Of a DNA stretch of 64,000 bases, positions 24,100-33,102 are shown piece after piece (positions within the stretch are counted from its first letter, which is position 1; each line of letters starts with the position of its first letter). The notes under the pieces were generated by a model that did no database searches, was not told where the DNA came from, and was given only the letters and a program-made list of their open reading frames with translations. This DNA comes from Kumtagia sp964244725 (GTDB lineage: Bacteria > Pseudomonadota > Alphaproteobacteria > Rhizobiales > Rhizobiaceae). Both the position numbers and the translations under genes were made by a program. The stretch lies in NCBI GenBank assembly GCA_964244725.1, contig CAXTJQ010000002.1, positions 372,001 through 436,000 of the forward strand, in the 5' to 3' direction.

Positions 24100-25371
24100 A
24101 TGAGCATCGACGCCAGGCCTGACAATGCAGACAAAGCCGCCGCGCTGCGGCGCATCAAGCTGATCGCGGCATTGGCGCTCGTTGGATGTATCGTGACGTT
24201 CATCCTCGCTCGGCTTTACGCAGATCGCTGGCCGTGGCTCGACGCCGTCGCGGCGGTGGCGGAGGCGGCGACGATCGGCGGGCTCGCCGACTGGTACGCG
24301 GTGGTGGCGCTGTTCCGGCGCCCGCTCGGGCTGCCGATACCCCACACCGCGATCATTCCGGAAAACCAGACGCGGATCGCCGACAATCTCGGCCGCTTCA
24401 TTGAGGCCAATTTTTTGGCGCCCGGGCCGGTCGCGGCGAAGCTCGGCGAGGTCGATTTCGCCGCGCTCGTGGCCGATTGGCTGTGCGACCGGGACAAAGC
24501 CGAGGGGTTGGCGGCGTTCGTGGCGCGGCTCGCGCCGCAGACGCTGGCCGCCATCGACCAGTCGGGACTGAAGGATTTCGCCGCCCGGCAGATCATCGAA
24601 CAGGTCGAGAAACTGCCGTTGGCGCCTTTCGCCGCCGGCCTGCTGGCCACGGTGACAGCGAATGGCCAGCACCAGAAACTGCTCGACGAGATCGTTGCGG
24701 CGCTGGCCCGCATGTTCGCGGACGAGACGACGCTCGCGGCCATGCGCGACAAGATACGGTCCGAATTGCCGTCGCTGTTCAACCTGTTCCGCGCCGACGC
24801 CTATCTCCTCAACAAGATCGTGGCGTCGGCCGGGTCGTTCCTGCAGGATGTGGAAAAGATGCCCGGCCATCCGCTGCGGCGCGAATTCGACCGCTTCGTC
24901 GACGGTTTCGTCGAGCGGCTGCGCAGTTCGCCGGACTATGCCGAGCGCGCCGAATCGCTGAAGCGCGAGTTCCTGACGCGGCCGGAGTTCAGGATGGCGG
25001 TGGGCGAGATGTGGACGCGGCTGCGCGGGCTGGTCGAGACCGATCTCGCCGACCCGGCCTCGATCATCCGCGGCCATCTCGCCGGGATGTTCGTCACGGT
25101 CGGCCGGCATCTGGCGACCGATCGGGTGATCCGCGCCGACATGAACAAGGGGTTCGTCGTCTCGCTCGCCGCCTTTGTGGAGAGCCAGAAGAGCGGCGTG
25201 TCGGGCTTCATCGCCGGCCAGGTCAAGAGCTGGGATCTGTCGCAACTGACGCGGCTGATCGAGCTGAACATCGGCCGCGACCTGCAGTACATCCGTTTCA
25301 ACGGCATGGTCGTGGGCGGCCTCGCCGGTCTCGCCCTGCACGTCGCCGAGCGGTGGGCGTTGCCCAATTGA
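24100..25371 (+). CDS. DUF445 membrane-anchored protein
   Basis: A 423-residue protein of the DUF445 (YjiN-like) family, function unknown. An N-terminal helix (IKLIAALALVGCIVTFILAR) is followed by the family's signature AATIGGLADWYAVVALFRRPLG, then PHTAIIPENQTRIADNLGRF. A long helical region follows, with FRMAVGEMWTRLRGLVE, and a C-terminal hydrophobic segment YIRFNGMVVGGLAGLALHV. An ATG at 24100 is chosen over an upstream frame extension because it precedes the conserved region and has AAGG upstream. It is divergent from rirA. Confidence 0.88.
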   Translation: MSIDARPDNADKAAALRRIKLIAALALVGCIVTFILARLYADRWPWLDAVAAVAEAATIGGLADWYAVVALFRRPLGLPIPHTAIIPENQTRIADNLGRFIEANFLAPGPVAAKLGEVDFAALVADWLCDRDKAEGLAAFVARLAPQTLAAIDQSGLKDFAARQIIEQVEKLPLAPFAAGLLATVTANGQHQKLLDEIVAALARMFADETTLAAMRDKIRSELPSLFNLFRADAYLLNKIVASAGSFLQDVEKMPGHPLRREFDRFVDGFVERLRSSPDYAERAESLKREFLTRPEFRMAVGEMWTRLRGLVETDLADPASIIRGHLAGMFVTVGRHLATDRVIRADMNKGFVVSLAAFVESQKSGVSGFIAGQVKSWDLSQLTRLIELNIGRDLQYIRFNGMVVGGLAGLALHVAERWALPN

Positions 25372-25422
25372 CGGCGCAAGCAGGAGACGTATCCTTCGCG
25401 CGCGTTCACCAGGGAGAACACG

Positions 25423-25851
25423 ATGGCCCAGCAACCCGACGAGACGATCATGGACATGTTCACCACCTTCGGGCGCGAGCTCAAGCTGCCCAAGGTCGAT
25501 GCCGACGCGATCCTCGAACACCACCGCAAAAACCTCGAAGCGGTGCAGAAAGCGATGTCGGCCGGCGCGTCCGGGGCCAGGAGCGTGATGGAAAAGCAGC
25601 GCGACCTGCTGCAGAAGCAGTTTCGCGACATGAGCGAAGCCGCGCAGGATTTCCGTCTCCCCGGAACGCCGCAGGAAGCGCTTTCCAGGCAGGCCGAACT
25701 GATGCGCAAACTGTTCGAGGCGGCCGTCGGCAACGTCAGCGAATCGGCGCAGATCATCCAGAAGTCCGGCGGCGAATCCGTCGAGATCCTGCGCGAGCGA
25801 ATCAGCCAATCGATGGAGGAGGTCCGGCACGGCTACGAAACCGGCCGTTAG
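25423..25851 (+). CDS. Phasin-like protein
   Basis: A 142-residue helical, amphipathic protein without cysteine. DAILEHHRKNLEAVQKA and the following GARSVMEKQRDLLQKQF match the phasin family (granule-associated proteins of polyhydroxyalkanoate storage). It lies 51 bases after the DUF445 gene and 59 bases before a MaoC-type hydratase, an enzyme that can supply PHA monomers. The ribosome site GGGAGAA is well placed. Confidence 0.75.
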   Translation: MAQQPDETIMDMFTTFGRELKLPKVDADAILEHHRKNLEAVQKAMSAGASGARSVMEKQRDLLQKQFRDMSEAAQDFRLPGTPQEALSRQAELMRKLFEAAVGNVSESAQIIQKSGGESVEILRERISQSMEEVRHGYETGR

Positions 25852-25910
25852 CGGGATTTGATGCTCTCGATCTTTGACGCGGCGTCGAAGCGGCGCCTTT
25901 AGGGAGCAGC

Positions 25911-26399
25911 ATGGGCCGCACCAGAACACCGCCGACGTTCCAGGAACTGCGCGCGTCCATCGGCCAGGAAATCGGCGTTTCGGACTGGACCACGGTCACC
26001 CAGGAACGCATCGACCAGTTCGCGCAGTGCACCGGCGACACCCAGTGGATCCATGTCGATCCGGCCCTGGCGAGGCGCAGGAGCCCGTTGCGTGCGACCA
26101 TCGCGCACGGCTACCTCTCGATGTCGCTGATCAGCGCGTTCATCCTGGAGATGGGTGTCCTGCCCGAGAACACGCAAGGCGCGTTTAATTATGGGGTCGA
26201 CAAGGTAAGGTTCCTCAAACCCGTCAAGGCCGGGTCGCGCGTGCGCATTCGCGTCGTTCTGCTGGCGATGGAGGATGTCGGCCCCGGCCAGTACGTCATC
26301 ACGGCGCGCGATACGATGGAGATCGAAGGCGAGGAACAGCCCGCCCTGGTCGCCGAAACGCTGGTAATGCTTTACGAACGGCGCCGGCGCAAAGCGTGA
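25911..26399 (+). CDS. MaoC-family (R)-specific enoyl-CoA hydratase
   Basis: Single hot-dog-fold hydratase of 162 residues. The hydratase 2 catalytic pair is visible as Asp43 and His48 in CTGDTQWIHVDP, followed by RATIAHGYLSMSLISAF. PhaJ-type enzymes of this size convert enoyl-CoA to (R)-3-hydroxyacyl-CoA. The neighbouring phasin-like gene makes a role in PHA supply plausible, though general acyl-CoA hydration is equally possible. The start is an ATG behind AGGGAGCAGC. Confidence 0.85.
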   Translation: MGRTRTPPTFQELRASIGQEIGVSDWTTVTQERIDQFAQCTGDTQWIHVDPALARRRSPLRATIAHGYLSMSLISAFILEMGVLPENTQGAFNYGVDKVRFLKPVKAGSRVRIRVVLLAMEDVGPGQYVITARDTMEIEGEEQPALVAETLVMLYERRRRKA

Positions 26400-26549
26400 G
26401 CCGGCGACCTTGACGCCGCTCTCGCGGGAATATCGGTCGCACCGGTGCGTTATTCCGCTTCCGAAAACGGCAGCCCCGTGTATGATTTTGCATCGCGCCG
26501 CGTCGAACGGCGGCATGCGGGTACCTACCGGGAGAGGCAGGGAGGAAGA

Positions 26550-27050
<501 letters not shown>

Positions 27051-27051
27051 T

Positions 27052-27154
27052 GCGGCAGTCGGCATTCGGCAATCGAAATGAAGGAGGCGCTTCGGCATAA
27101 GCTTCTCGCGTAGTCCATTTTGCGACTGCCGACTGCCAACTGCCGACTGCCGCC
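27052..27154. repeat. Inverted heptamer repeat between coxS and coxL (REP-like)
   Basis: The right arm (27123-27154) has four tandem heptamers of the form CGACTGC, one varied to CAACTGC. The left arm (27052-27075) carries the reverse complement with variants. They enclose about 47 bases, so the RNA could fold into a long imperfect hairpin within the operon. It ends 15 bases before the coxL ATG. Confidence 0.65.
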
Positions 27155-27169
27155 CGAAGGGAGGATATC

Positions 27170-29650
27170 ATGGGTATCGAAGGCATCGGCGCGCGGGTTC
27201 TGCGCAAGGAAGACAAGCGCTTCATCACCGGGGCGGGACGCTATGTCGACGACATGGTCGTGCCCTTCATGAAACACGCCTTCTTCGTCCGCAGCCCGCA
27301 TGCGCACGCCAGGATCACCGGCATGGATTTGGCGGCCGCCAAGGCGATGCCCGGCGTGATCGGGGTGCTCACCGGCAAGGAACTGAAGGCCGACGGCATC
27401 GGCAATCTGATCTGCGGCTGGATGATCCATTCGAAAGACGGGACGCCGATGAAGATGGGCGCCTGGTCGCCGCTGGCGTTCGACGTGGTGCGCTATGTCG
27501 GCGACGCGGTGGTCATCGTCGTGGCCGAGACCAAAGGCCAGGCGCGAGACGCGGCCGAAAAGGTCGAGATCGGCTACGAGGAATTGCCGGCGATCACGGA
27601 CGCATCGCAGGCGATCAAGTCCGGTGCGCCGCAAATCCATCCCGAATCCGACGACAACGTCATCTTCGACTGGGGCCTGGGCGACGCCGCCGCCACGGAT
27701 GCGGCGCTGGCGTCCGCCGCGCACGTCACGACGATGCAGATCGTCAACAATCGTTTGGTCCCGAACGCCATGGAGCCGCGCGCCGCGCTCGGCGTCTACG
27801 ACAAGGCGGAAGACCACTACACCTGCTGGACGACTTCCCAGAATCCGCATGTCGCCAGGCTTGTCATGAGCGCGTTCTACAATGTCGCGCCGGAAAACAA
27901 GCTCAGGGTCATCGCGCCCGATGTCGGGGGCGGGTTCGGCTCGAAGATCTATATCTATCCCGAGGAGATCGTCTGCCTTTGGGCGGCCAAGAAGACCGGC
28001 GTGCCGGTCAAATGGGTCGCCGACCGCACCGAGAGCTTCCTGACCGACGCACACGGGCGCGACCATCACACGACGGTCAAGATGGGGTTCGACGCCGATC
28101 ACAGGATCGTCGGCCTCAAGGTCGACACGATCGCCAATCTCGGCGCCTACATGTCGCTCTTCTCCTCGGCGACGCCGACCTACCTCTACGCGACGCTGCT
28201 GTCGGGGCAGTACGATATTCCGGCGATCTATGGAAACGTGCGCGCGGTCTACACCAACACCGCGCCCGTCGACGCCTATCGCGGGGCGGGCCGGCCGGAA
28301 GCGACCTATGTGCTGGAGCGCACCATGGAGACGGCGGCGCGGGAACTTGGCGTCAGCCCGGCCGAACTGCGCCGCAGAAATTTCGTCAAGACCTTCCCGC
28401 ATCAGACGCCTGTCATCATGTGCTACGACGCGGGCGATTTCGAAGCGTCGATCTCGGCGGCTCTCGCTGCGTCCGACTATGACGGTTTTTCCGCTCGCAG
28501 GGTCGAGGCCAAGGGGCGTGGAAAACTGCGCGGCATCGGCATGAGCTGCTACATCGAGGCTTGCGGCATCGCGCCGTCGGCGGCCGTAGGATCGCTCGGC
28601 GCGGGCGTCGGACTATGGGAATCGGCCGAGGTGCGGGTCAACGCGGTCGGCACGATCGAGGTGCTCACCGGCTCCCACAGCCATGGGCAGGGCCACGAGA
28701 CGACCTTCGCGCAGATCGTCAATTCGCGCTTCGGCGTGCCGATCGACAGTGTTTCGATCGTCCATGGCGACACCGACAAGGTGCAGATGGGCATGGGAAC
28801 CTACGGATCGCGCTCCGGCGCCGTCGGCATGTCGGCGATCGTCAAGGCGCTCGACAAGGTCGAGGCCAAGGCCAAGAAGATCGCCGCGCATCTGATGGAG
28901 GCCGACGAGGGCGACATCGTCATCGAGAACGGCGAATTGAAGGTCGCCGGCACCGACAAGACGGTGCCCTGGTTCCAGCTCGCGCTCGCCGCCTATACCG
29001 GCCACAATTTGCCCTCCGGCATGGAGCCCGGACTGAAGGAGACCGCGTTCTACGATCCGTCGAATTTCACCTTCCCCGCCGGCTGCTACATTTGCGAGGT
29101 CGAGATCGATCCCGATACGGGGCGCACGACGATCGTGCAGTTCGTCGCCGCCGACGATTTCGGCAATATCATGAACCCGATGATCGTCGAGGGCCAGGTC
29201 CACGGCGGGGTCGCGCAGGGCATCGGCCAGGCGCTGCTGGAAGGCGCGTATTATGACGAAGACAGCGGCCAGCTGCTGACGGCGAGCTACATGGATTACA
29301 CCATGCCGCGCGCCGACGATCTGCCGTCGTTCCAGATTTCGACCTCGGTCACGCCGTGTCCGAGCAATCCGCTCGGCATCAAGGGCTGCGGCGAGGCGGG
29401 TGCGATCGGATCGCCGCCGGCCGTCATGAACGCCATCACCGACGCGATCGGCAACAACGACCTGACCATGCCGGCGACGCCGCAGAAGGTGTGGGCGGCC
29501 ATCCATCGAACGAATGGCCATGGGTCGCCGGCAACCGACAGCGGCCAGACCGAGGCCGCCAAACACGGCGCGGGGGGGTCCGGTACCGGCCAGCCGGGTC
29601 ATGCTGGCGTCGGCGGGGATGGCGGTCGGAGCTGGGCAACGAAGAACTGA
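27170..29650 (+). CDS. coxL: Molybdenum hydroxylase large subunit, form II CODH-like (CoxL)
   Basis: Mo-cofactor catalytic subunit of the xanthine oxidase/aerobic CO dehydrogenase family, 826 residues. It has RKEDKRFITGAGRYVDD at the N-terminus, VGGGFGSKIYIYPEE, and the active-site loop AYRGAGR (residues 369-375). This is the form II motif; form I CO dehydrogenases have AYxCSFR. The conserved GCGEAGAIGSPPAVMNA near the C-terminus includes the catalytic Glu. A Gly/Thr-rich tail of about 35 residues is unusual. CO oxidation is therefore uncertain; other aromatic or aldehyde substrates are possible. Confidence 0.9.
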   Translation: MGIEGIGARVLRKEDKRFITGAGRYVDDMVVPFMKHAFFVRSPHAHARITGMDLAAAKAMPGVIGVLTGKELKADGIGNLICGWMIHSKDGTPMKMGAWSPLAFDVVRYVGDAVVIVVAETKGQARDAAEKVEIGYEELPAITDASQAIKSGAPQIHPESDDNVIFDWGLGDAAATDAALASAAHVTTMQIVNNRLVPNAMEPRAALGVYDKAEDHYTCWTTSQNPHVARLVMSAFYNVAPENKLRVIAPDVGGGFGSKIYIYPEEIVCLWAAKKTGVPVKWVADRTESFLTDAHGRDHHTTVKMGFDADHRIVGLKVDTIANLGAYMSLFSSATPTYLYATLLSGQYDIPAIYGNVRAVYTNTAPVDAYRGAGRPEATYVLERTMETAARELGVSPAELRRRNFVKTFPHQTPVIMCYDAGDFEASISAALAASDYDGFSARRVEAKGRGKLRGIGMSCYIEACGIAPSAAVGSLGAGVGLWESAEVRVNAVGTIEVLTGSHSHGQGHETTFAQIVNSRFGVPIDSVSIVHGDTDKVQMGMGTYGSRSGAVGMSAIVKALDKVEAKAKKIAAHLMEADEGDIVIENGELKVAGTDKTVPWFQLALAAYTGHNLPSGMEPGLKETAFYDPSNFTFPAGCYICEVEIDPDTGRTTIVQFVAADDFGNIMNPMIVEGQVHGGVAQGIGQALLEGAYYDEDSGQLLTASYMDYTMPRADDLPSFQISTSVTPCPSNPLGIKGCGEAGAIGSPPAVMNAITDAIGNNDLTMPATPQKVWAAIHRTNGHGSPATDSGQTEAAKHGAGGSGTGQPGHAGVGGDGGRSWATKN

Positions 29651-29671
29651 ACGTGCAGGGAGATCGATCCG

Positions 29672-30469
29672 ATGTATTCCGTGAACTACCACCGCGCCGA
29701 TTCGCTCTCGCAAGCCGCCGAACTCGCCAAATCCGGCGAGGCGAAATATCTTTCGGGGGGCATGACGCTGATCCCGGCTATGAAAACGCGGCTTGCCGCT
29801 CCGTCAGATCTCGTGGACATTTCGCGGATCGCGGAATTGAAGGGCATCACGATCGCGGGCGATAGCGTGTCGATCGGAGCGATGACGACGCATTTCGAAA
29901 TCGCCAATGACGCGGCGCTGAAGTCCGCCTGTCCGGCGCTCTCCCATCTGGCTGGCCACATCGGCGATCCTGCGGTGCGATACAAGGGTACGATCGGCGG
30001 GTCGATCACCAACAACGATCCCGCCGCCGATTATCCGGCCGCGATGATCGCGCTCGGCGCGACGATCAAAACCGACCGACGCGAGCTTCCCGTTGCGGAT
30101 TTCTTCACCGGCCTGTTCGAGACAGCGTTGGAAGACGGCGAGATCGTGACGGGCGTATCCTTCACCATTCCGGAAAAATCCGGCTACGAGAAGTTTCGCA
30201 ATCCCGCCTCGCGTTACGCGATGACCGGGGTGTTCGTGGCCAGCGGCAAGGACGGCGTGCGCGTCGCTGTCACCGGGGCAGGCGACAATGGCGTGTTCCG
30301 TTCGCCGGAGATCGAGTCCGCTCTGTCCACTAACTTCGCGCCGTCGGCGCTCCAAGGCGTCAGCGTGCCTTCCGGGTCGCTGATGGGCGATCTTCACGCC
30401 TCGCCCGAATACCGCGCCAACCTCGTGGTCGTCATGGCCAAGCGCGCGGTCGCCGCCGCGCTCGCCTGA
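29672..30469 (+). CDS. coxM: Molybdenum hydroxylase medium subunit, FAD-binding (CoxM-like)
   Basis: FAD subunit of 265 residues. It has KYLSGGMTLIPAMKTRLA at the pyrophosphate-binding region and GDPAVRYKGTIGGSITNNDP, the second FAD-contact motif, then DFFTGLFETAL. It lies 21 bases after coxL. The order S-L-M is that seen with form II enzymes, whereas form I operons run M-S-L. No maturation genes (coxD, coxE, coxF or coxG) follow; the next gene is cutC on the other strand, 4 bases after the stop. Confidence 0.9.
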   Translation: MYSVNYHRADSLSQAAELAKSGEAKYLSGGMTLIPAMKTRLAAPSDLVDISRIAELKGITIAGDSVSIGAMTTHFEIANDAALKSACPALSHLAGHIGDPAVRYKGTIGGSITNNDPAADYPAAMIALGATIKTDRRELPVADFFTGLFETALEDGEIVTGVSFTIPEKSGYEKFRNPASRYAMTGVFVASGKDGVRVAVTGAGDNGVFRSPEIESALSTNFAPSALQGVSVPSGSLMGDLHASPEYRANLVVVMAKRAVAAALA

Positions 30470-30473
30470 GACT

Positions 30474-31238
30474 TCAGTCCGCCGCGGCGGCGGCGATGGT
30501 CGCCGCGACGGCGGCCGCGTCGGTCAGCGTGTTGCGGTATTCGCGGTCGTGGTCAGAGCCGCCCATGCCGACATGCGGATTGCGGTAGAGCATTGCGCTC
30601 GGCACTTCGCTCAGGGCCGCGAAATGCATTTCCCGGACCCCCGTCTTGTCGCGGACGGCGGCGATGTTGCCGGCATCGAGCCCGCCGCAGGCCATCACGA
30701 TGATCCGCCCGGCCGCCTGCTTGACAAGGGCGGCGATCAGGTCCGCGCCCTCGACGCCGGTATCGTGCTGCCCGCTTGTCAGGACGCGTCCCACGCCGCA
30801 GCGGATCACAGCCTCGAGAGCCTCTTGCGGGTCACGGGTCATGTCGAAGGCGCGATGGCATGTGACTGCCAGGCGACCGGCGCGGCGAACGAATTCGCTC
30901 ATCCGCAATTCATCGATGGCGCCGTTCGCCGTCAGGCACCCGACGACAAAACCGGCTACCCCCAACTCGCGCAGTTCAAGCGCATCGTCGAGCATCGAGC
31001 GGTATTCGAGCGCGCTATAGAGGAAGTCGCCCCCGCGTGGACGAAGGATGACGTGGAATGGAATCCGCGCCACGCCCAATGCCGCGCGGATCGTGCCGTG
31101 GCTGGGGGTCAGGCCGCCCTCGATCAGCGATGCGCAAAGCTCGACCCGGTCGGCGCCGCCCCGCTGGGCGGCGACCAGCCCGTCGATTCCCTCGACGCAG
31201 ACTTCGATCAGGGGCCGTGACGACGATTGCGATGTCAT
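30474..31238 (-). CDS. cutC: CutC-family protein
   Basis: TIM-barrel protein of 254 residues with the CutC hallmark IEVCVEGIDGLVAAQRGGADRVELC and SLIEGGLTPSHGTI at the N-terminus, then HVILRPRGGDFLYS and VLTSGQHDTGVEG. Named for copper tolerance in E. coli, but direct copper transport is doubtful and its biochemical role is unclear. The start is an ATG at 31238. It converges with coxM; the class II aldolase gene diverges from it. Confidence 0.9.
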   Translation of the reverse strand: MTSQSSSRPLIEVCVEGIDGLVAAQRGGADRVELCASLIEGGLTPSHGTIRAALGVARIPFHVILRPRGGDFLYSALEYRSMLDDALELRELGVAGFVVGCLTANGAIDELRMSEFVRRAGRLAVTCHRAFDMTRDPQEALEAVIRCGVGRVLTSGQHDTGVEGADLIAALVKQAAGRIIVMACGGLDAGNIAAVRDKTGVREMHFAALSEVPSAMLYRNPHVGMGGSDHDREYRNTLTDAAAVAATIAAAAAD

Positions 31239-31354
31239 GATGGGGAGCCCCTGCTGGATCGGTCACAATCATGTCCTCGTAGCGTCATGCCTTGGTCGAG
31301 TCGATATTTCGATGCCATAAGCCGCCGACGAGTGTTCGACTTAGCGAGGATCGA

Positions 31355-32428
31355 GTGCGCCAAAGAACCGAAGTGACAAGGGAATTGAACGCCTTCCAGA
31401 CGCTGCGGGATCTTTCCGCGCGCGTCGGCGCCGATCCGCTGCTGGTGCAGGGAGCCGGCGGCAACACCTCGATCAAGCAGGACAAGACCCTCTGGATCAA
31501 GGCTTCCGGCACATGGCTGATGAACGCCTTGCGCCACGATGTCTTCGTACCGGTCGACTTGCCGCGTCTGCTTGCCGCGTTGGCCAACCACGATCCGGCC
31601 GCCGTGAATGCGTTGGCGTTCGTCCGCGAGGAGTTGAATCCCACGCGCTTGCGCCCTTCGATCGAGACCACCGTCCACGCGCTTATGCCGCAGCGCGTGG
31701 TTGTGCATGTCCATTGCGTGGAGACGATCGCGCTGGCCGTTCGAGCCGACGCCGATCAGGCCGTCGCCTCGCGCTTGGGCGGCATCGACTGGGTTATCGT
31801 GCCTTATTGCCAGCCGGGTCTGCCGCTCGCGAGGTCGATCGCCGCGCGCCGCGGGCGCAAGACGGACGTTCTGGTCCTCGGAAATCACGGCCTGGTGGTT
31901 GCGGCCGAGACCGTCGCCGAGGCCGAGGCGCTGCTGGGCCGCGTTCGAAAGCTTTTGGCGGCCACGCCGCGAACAGCGCCGGCCTGTGACGCCTCAGCGC
32001 TGGCCGGTTTGGCGGCAGACAGCGGATACCGGCTTCCGGCCAGCGCCGAGGCTCACGCCGCCGCGACCGATCCGGCGAGTTGCCGCATCGCCGCCGCCGG
32101 AACGCTCTACCCCGATCATCTCGTCTTCCTGGGCAAGGGTTCCGTCGTCGCCCGACCCGGCGAGAGCGCGGCGGACATCGCTCGGGAGGCGAAGGCGAAT
32201 GGCCGGTCGCCGCCCATGGAAATCCTGTTTCCCGGCAAGGGCGTTCTGCTGTGGCATGAGGCGAACGCCGGAGCCGAGGCGATGGCGCGCTGCCTCGCCG
32301 ACGTGACGGCGCGCATCGATCCGGATGCGCCGCTACGATTCCTGACGGATGAGGAAGCCAATTCGATCGTGAACTGGGATGCGGAAAAATACCGCCAGGA
32401 GCTTACGCGCAGGATGACCGCGCCGTGA
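31355..32428 (+). CDS. Class II aldolase/adducin family protein
   Basis: Zinc-type class II aldolase-fold protein, 357 residues from the GTG at 31355, which follows GCGAGGA. It has VQGAGGNTSIKQDKTLWIKA, typical of the family, and metal ligands in VVHVHCVETIA and a later VLGNHGLVVAA. A C-terminal region (LVFLGKGSVVARPGE) extends beyond the usual 210-250-residue aldolase core. It converges with dhaL, so a link to dihydroxyacetone or tetrose metabolism is possible but not shown. Starts upstream (31292) or downstream (GTG 31373) cannot be excluded. Confidence 0.75.
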   Translation: MRQRTEVTRELNAFQTLRDLSARVGADPLLVQGAGGNTSIKQDKTLWIKASGTWLMNALRHDVFVPVDLPRLLAALANHDPAAVNALAFVREELNPTRLRPSIETTVHALMPQRVVVHVHCVETIALAVRADADQAVASRLGGIDWVIVPYCQPGLPLARSIAARRGRKTDVLVLGNHGLVVAAETVAEAEALLGRVRKLLAATPRTAPACDASALAGLAADSGYRLPASAEAHAAATDPASCRIAAAGTLYPDHLVFLGKGSVVARPGESAADIAREAKANGRSPPMEILFPGKGVLLWHEANAGAEAMARCLADVTARIDPDAPLRFLTDEEANSIVNWDAEKYRQELTRRMTAP

Positions 32429-32456
32429 GCGTGAACGGTCGGACGCTCCGCGGCCT

Positions 32457-33095
32457 TCAGGTCAAGGCCTTGCGCATGGCCTCGATCACCACGACGGCAG
32501 ATGCCGCGCCGGGGTCCATGTGGCCCAAGGAGCGTTCGCCCAGGCGCTCGGCTCGGCCCTTCGATGCGATCATCGCCTTGGTCGATTCGGCGCCGGCTTT
32601 CGCCGCGGTCATCGCCGCTTCCAGCGAGGCGGCGATCTCATCGCCGTTTTCATGCGATCCGGCTGCCGCACGTGCTGCCGGAACCCAGGCGTCGACCATG
32701 GTCTTCTCGCCGATCTCGGCCTTGCCGCGATCTTGGATCCCCTTGGCCATCGCCTGGAACGCGGCGATGAAATCGGCTTCCGCGAGCGAGGCCTTGCCCT
32801 TGACCGATGCGCCGGCGCGCATGAAGGCGGTCGCGTAAAGCGGACCGGACGAGGCGCCCACCGCGTTCAGGAACGATTTTGCCGCCGTGTTGAAGATAGC
32901 TGCCGGATCGGCTGTCGTGGCGTCCACGACCGCGACTGCATCGCGCGCGGCGCCGAAGCCGAGCGACATCGCGATGCCATGGTCGGCGTCGCCGATGACG
33001 CCGTCGAGCGCGCAGAGACGATCCTTTTCGGCGTCGATCGCGTCGGCGATGGCCCCGAACATCGCGACAAGGCGGGCGGAGGTGATTTCGGTCAT
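32457..33095 (-). CDS. dhaL: Dihydroxyacetone kinase subunit DhaL (ADP/ATP-binding)
   Basis: Nucleotide-binding subunit of 212 residues. The Mg-binding aspartates are in LDGVIGDADHG (Asp31, Asp36, Asp38), followed by VGASSGPLYATAF and ASKGRAERLGERSLGHMDPG, which closes over the nucleotide. It starts 7 bases downstream of dhaK. No dhaM or other PTS phosphodonor gene is nearby, so DhaL may use ATP directly or work on another substrate, such as a tetrulose. Confidence 0.9.
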   Translation of the reverse strand: MTEITSARLVAMFGAIADAIDAEKDRLCALDGVIGDADHGIAMSLGFGAARDAVAVVDATTADPAAIFNTAAKSFLNAVGASSGPLYATAFMRAGASVKGKASLAEADFIAAFQAMAKGIQDRGKAEIGEKTMVDAWVPAARAAAGSHENGDEIAASLEAAMTAAKAGAESTKAMIASKGRAERLGERSLGHMDPGAASAVVVIEAMRKALT

Positions 33096-33102
33096 CGGGT
33101 CC

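Noticed and set aside
23968..25929. Extension of the rirA frame to 808 residues
   Set aside because: The conserved RirA N-terminus begins at 23967; the extra part lies opposite the DUF445 and phasin-like genes and looks like antisense sequence.
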